Below, piece after piece: positions 61,536 to 64,000 of a DNA stretch of 64,000 bases. Location of the stretch: assembly GCA_001464425.1 (NCBI GenBank), contig LNEK01000030.1, forward strand, positions 1 to 64,000, written 5' to 3'. Source of the DNA: Alphaproteobacteria bacterium Ga0077535 (GTDB lineage: Bacteria; Pseudomonadota; Alphaproteobacteria; Caulobacterales; Aquidulcibacteraceae). How positions within the stretch are numbered: position 1 is the stretch's first letter; each line of letters opens with the position of its first letter. Position numbers and translations under genes: made by a program. A model generated the notes under the pieces. The model did not search any database. It worked only from the letters and a program-made list of their open reading frames with translations, and was not told where the DNA came from.

Positions 61536-62165
61536 CTATACTTTCAGCCTTGCGATCGCTTCGGCGCGCGTCCTTACGCCGAGCGCGCGATAGATCGCTG
61601 CAAGATGAATCTTCACAGTGCCCTCTGCGATGTCGAGCGTGCGCGCAATCTCTTTGCTCGCTTGCCCCTTCAACAATTCGTTGAGAACCTCTTTTTGCCG
61701 AAGCGTGAGCTTGCTCTCGCCCTGGGCGGCGGAGTTGCCAGCCGCAACTGGATCGCCCGGATCGCGCCGCCCAATGGTCGCCGGTACGTAGATGCGGCCA
61801 TCGAGAACGGATCGCAACGCCGCAGCGATCTCGGCGGCGGAGAGAGATTTTGGAATATAGCCGTGCACGCCAGCGCTTAAAGCCGCGAGAATTTCGGCAC
61901 GCTCTTCCCACGCCGAAACGACGACGATCTTTGCATTTGGGAAGCCATCGCGCAGCGCGGCCAATGCTTCTGCGCCCGACATCCCCGGCATCCTGAGGTC
62001 GACCAGAACCAGGTCGCCTGCGCCTTCGTCGGTCAAGATTTCGATGGCTTGATCGAAAGTCTCGGCTTCGCGGACATCTTCCACGCCGAGGGCATCGACA
62101 AGTAATTGCTTTAAACCGCTGCGAAACAGCTCATGATCGTCTGCAATCAGCGCCCTAAGGGCCAT
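61536..62165 (-). CDS. NarL/FixJ-family response regulator
   Basis: The 209-residue protein has a receiver domain (D9-D10, phospho-aspartate D56 in VLVDLRMPG, lysine in YIPKSL) and a LuxR-type helix-turn-helix near 148-205 (LTLRQKEVLNELLKGQASKEIA, EGTVKIHLAAIYRALGV). It converges with the hybrid kinase gene four bases away. That kinase class often pairs with NarL-type regulators, so it is a candidate partner, though the genes face each other. Confidence 0.92.
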   Translation of the reverse strand: MALRALIADDHELFRSGLKQLLVDALGVEDVREAETFDQAIEILTDEGAGDLVLVDLRMPGMSGAEALAALRDGFPNAKIVVVSAWEERAEILAALSAGVHGYIPKSLSAAEIAAALRSVLDGRIYVPATIGRRDPGDPVAAGNSAAQGESKLTLRQKEVLNELLKGQASKEIARTLDIAEGTVKIHLAAIYRALGVRTRAEAIARLKV

Positions 62166-62238
62166 AGCTTACTTCCGTTGCAATCCCGCGCGCGCGCGGT
62201 ACGCATCTCCATCATGAGCATGCGACGATTTCAGCGGA

Positions 62239-62260
62239 GGCTCAACAGTAGAGTTGAGCT
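62239..62260. other. Perfect hairpin near the NarL-type regulator
   Basis: GCTCAAC at 62240-62246 pairs with GTTGAGC at 62253-62259 around a 6-base loop; a G-U pair may extend it by one on each side. It lies 74 bases upstream of the regulator start and 22 bases past the M23 gene stop. There is no T tract. It could be an operator or an mRNA end structure. Confidence 0.4.
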
Positions 62261-62281
62261 GGCGCACGCCGTGATTGCGTA

Positions 62282-63649
62282 CTAGGGCGCACCCCGAGCT
62301 TGCGCGGCAGGTGATTCCGCGGCGAACGATACCGGGGTCTCGCGCGCCCGTACCTGGCGCATAGTGTCGATACGCGATCGCTCGATCATGAAGAGTTCCA
62401 GCGCCCGGCCCTCCAGATTGCGGCCAGTTGCGACACGCAGCGTCATTGGGTTCATCTGCCGGCCGCGCAGCATCACCTCATAATGGAGGTGCGGGCCGGT
62501 CGAGCGGCCCGTGGTGCCGACATAGCCAATAACCTGCCCCTGGCTCACCCGCGCGCCTGCACGAATGCCGCGAGCAAAGCGCGACATGTGCGCATAAGCC
62601 GTCTCATAGCCATTGGCATGACGGATGCGGACGTAATTGCCGAACGCGCCGAATGGGCCAACCCGCATGACGGTGCCCTCACCTGCTGCGAGGATCGGTG
62701 TCCCAGTCGGCGCGGCAAAGTCAGTGCCGCGGTGCATGCGCGAGTAACCGAGGATCGGGTGGCGGCGCATGCCAAAGCCGGATGAAAGGCGCGCGCCGTT
62801 GATCGGCGTTTTCATCAGGAAGCGGCGAGCGCTTCTGCCATCAGCATCGTACCAGTCTTGGCGGGAGTCGCCGGGCGCCAAGAAGGAATAGAAGGCGCGC
62901 GACCCGCGCCCGGACTCGAGCGAGACGAACAACATATTGCCGGTGCGGACCGTATTGCCCTCGTCGTCGTAATAACGCTCGAAGACGATCTCGAAATTGT
63001 CGCCTGGGCGAACGTCGCGCTGGAAGTCGACGTCATACGCGAACGCATCCGCGAGCGCAGCGACCTCACGGTCGGTCGCGCCAAGTTCGAGCGCGCTGGC
63101 GTAGAGGCTCGTCTCCACCGGTGCAGCAATGCGAGCGATCTCGAACGTCACCGGCATTAACACTTCGCGCGCGGCGAAATCTCCGGCCGTGGTGCGGTTC
63201 GCCGTCACCGATGCGCCAGGCTCAGAACGGAATGCGACGCCCGTTAAGCGCGCGTTACCGGAGCGGCGATCGAAAAAGAGACTGACGGGCTGGCCCGGTC
63301 GAAGCCGGCGCGGATTGTAAACATCCGCGATCGACGCGAGAGCGGCATTGGTCTCGGTGCTGCTCGCGCCGGCGCGGACCAGCAAACCCGCTAAAGTTTC
63401 GCCATTTCCGACGCGAAGTTCCCGCTCTTCATGCGCCAGGTAAACTTCCGTAAACGCCAGGTGCTCAGCCCGACGCGCGGCTTCTTCGCGCACCGCTGCA
63501 GTTTCCGCAGCAGCAGCCTCCGCGGCGCCCGAGAAAAGCCCAGCGTTCCAGGCAAGACCAAGGCCCACCACGGCGGCCCCGGCCATCAGGCCGAACGCCG
63601 TCAAACCTTTCCTGGCTTTCATGAGCCGTTGAGCGAATTCTGCTCTCAA
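62282..63649 (-). CDS. M23-family murein endopeptidase
   Basis: The 455-residue protein has an N-terminal membrane anchor or signal (about residues 17-37), a long middle region with coiled-coil and LysM/OapA-like character (VGNGETLAGLLVRAG, RPGDNFEIVFERYY), and a C-terminal M23 domain with MHRGTDFAAP and GPHLHYEV supplying the zinc histidines. It should cut peptidoglycan cross-links during growth or division. TTG at 63649 with GGAG seven bases upstream is preferred; an in-frame ATG at 63622 lacks a ribosome site. Confidence 0.92.
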   Translation of the reverse strand: MRAEFAQRLMKARKGLTAFGLMAGAAVVGLGLAWNAGLFSGAAEAAAAETAAVREEAARRAEHLAFTEVYLAHEERELRVGNGETLAGLLVRAGASSTETNAALASIADVYNPRRLRPGQPVSLFFDRRSGNARLTGVAFRSEPGASVTANRTTAGDFAAREVLMPVTFEIARIAAPVETSLYASALELGATDREVAALADAFAYDVDFQRDVRPGDNFEIVFERYYDDEGNTVRTGNMLFVSLESGRGSRAFYSFLAPGDSRQDWYDADGRSARRFLMKTPINGARLSSGFGMRRHPILGYSRMHRGTDFAAPTGTPILAAGEGTVMRVGPFGAFGNYVRIRHANGYETAYAHMSRFARGIRAGARVSQGQVIGYVGTTGRSTGPHLHYEVMLRGRQMNPMTLRVATGRNLEGRALELFMIERSRIDTMRQVRARETPVSFAAESPAAQARGAP

Positions 63650-63812
63650 TCTCGTGCTCCGCTGCCTGTCAGGCGAAAAAAACTAGGCCCGACAAGCATT
63701 TTCAGCTGTTTGGTTATCTAGCCGGAAACTGAAGTGACGTCATTCCTTCGTCTCGGCGCTGCCCTCTGGCGGGTAGAACCGAACCAGCAAGGACCACGCC
63801 AAGCGATGGATT

Positions 63813-64000
63813 ATGGCACATAGGTCTAACCAGGCCGTTGCGAGTCAAGACCAGGCGCCCCTCACGCCTGACGAACCGCCGCCGCCCCGCCGATTTTTAA
63901 TCGGTTGGGTGACAGCGGTGGCCGCCCTTGGCGTGTCCACGTCCCTGGTCGGTCTCGGGCTATGGTTTACGCGCCTGCCGCTGGCGGACTTTATGATTGG
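63813..64000 (+). CDS. Start of a membrane-anchored protein (partial at window edge)
   Basis: From the ATG at 63813 the frame is open to the window end: a Pro/Gln-rich cytoplasmic start, then PPPPRRFLIGW and a span (VTAVAALGVSTSLVGLGLWF) followed by TRLPLADFMIG. The end is missing. The pattern of a short tail, one span and a polar RLPLADF segment recalls YdbH/TamB-like AsmA-family lipid transport proteins, but this is only an impression. No clear ribosome site is seen. Confidence 0.5.
   Translation, partial: MAHRSNQAVASQDQAPLTPDEPPPPRRFLIGWVTAVAALGVSTSLVGLGLWFTRLPLADFMI

Noticed and set aside
63819-63826. CATAGGTC matching the palindrome core at 59.3 kb
   Set aside because: A single 8-base match is expected by chance in 64 kb, and there is no paired arm.

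Overview
The window is GC-rich DNA with short intergenic gaps and many 1-4 base gene overlaps. It looks like a chromosomal segment of an alphaproteobacterium of the Caulobacterales/Hyphomonadaceae type. The support is a GcrA-family cell-cycle regulator, a split pntAA/pntAB/pntB transhydrogenase with an aa3-oxidase subunit IV-like gene, a phoR-pstB-phoU-phoB cluster, and small proteins of kinds I associate with that group. No rRNA, tRNA, insertion sequence, prophage or CRISPR array was seen. The assignment is inference from gene content, not from a marker-gene comparison.

Layout. 1-10.5 kb is core housekeeping: gcrA with its terminator, an orphan ABC-2 permease, an esterase, argD-argF-hslO, a small cytochrome c, and the phosphate regulon genes phoB/phoU/pstB/phoR with a three-half-site Pho box in front of pstB. 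10.8-19.2 kb is an RND efflux operon (outer-membrane lipoprotein, adaptor, 1143-residue pump) followed by an M13 metallopeptidase lipoprotein and a clear terminator. 19.2-24.9 kb is a reverse-strand proton-translocating transhydrogenase operon with unrelated small genes placed between the three pnt genes.

25.8-58.2 kb is a large surface-polysaccharide region. Its first half (25.8-43.5 kb) has a hexapeptide acetyltransferase, a Gfo/Idh dehydrogenase, two DegT-type aminotransferases and an epimerase, consistent with making amino sugars. A Wzm/Wzt-type ABC exporter and two tandem paralogous glycosyltransferases follow. On the reverse strand come three GT2 enzymes, a polysaccharide deacetylase and an OafA-type acyltransferase. 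The second half (43.6-58.2 kb) looks like an exopolysaccharide secretion locus: GH16 glycanase, GT2, a short Wza-type export lipoprotein, a Wzc-type tyrosine autokinase, two GT-B enzymes (one frameshifted), a beta-barrel outer-membrane protein and a canonical polyprenyl-phosphate sugar transferase. It also holds three odd members: a sugar transferase with altered catalytic motifs, a Wzc-kinase-like protein without the Walker A lysine, and a two-gene Hsp70-like/GrpE-like pair. No recognisable Wzx flippase or Wzy polymerase lies in the window.

58.2-64 kb returns to mixed functions: a hotdog thioesterase, an unknown small protein, a signalling module (single-domain response regulator, CHASE3-type hybrid kinase, NarL-type regulator) behind a cluster of palindromic operator-like repeats, an M23 peptidase, and the start of a membrane-anchored protein cut by the window edge.

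The most unusual parts are the Hsp70-like/GrpE-like pair with the degenerate kinase and degenerate sugar transferase inside the exopolysaccharide locus, the short export protein paired with a beta-barrel, the RND pump with a large cytoplasmic insertion, and the palindromic repeats at 59.3 kb.
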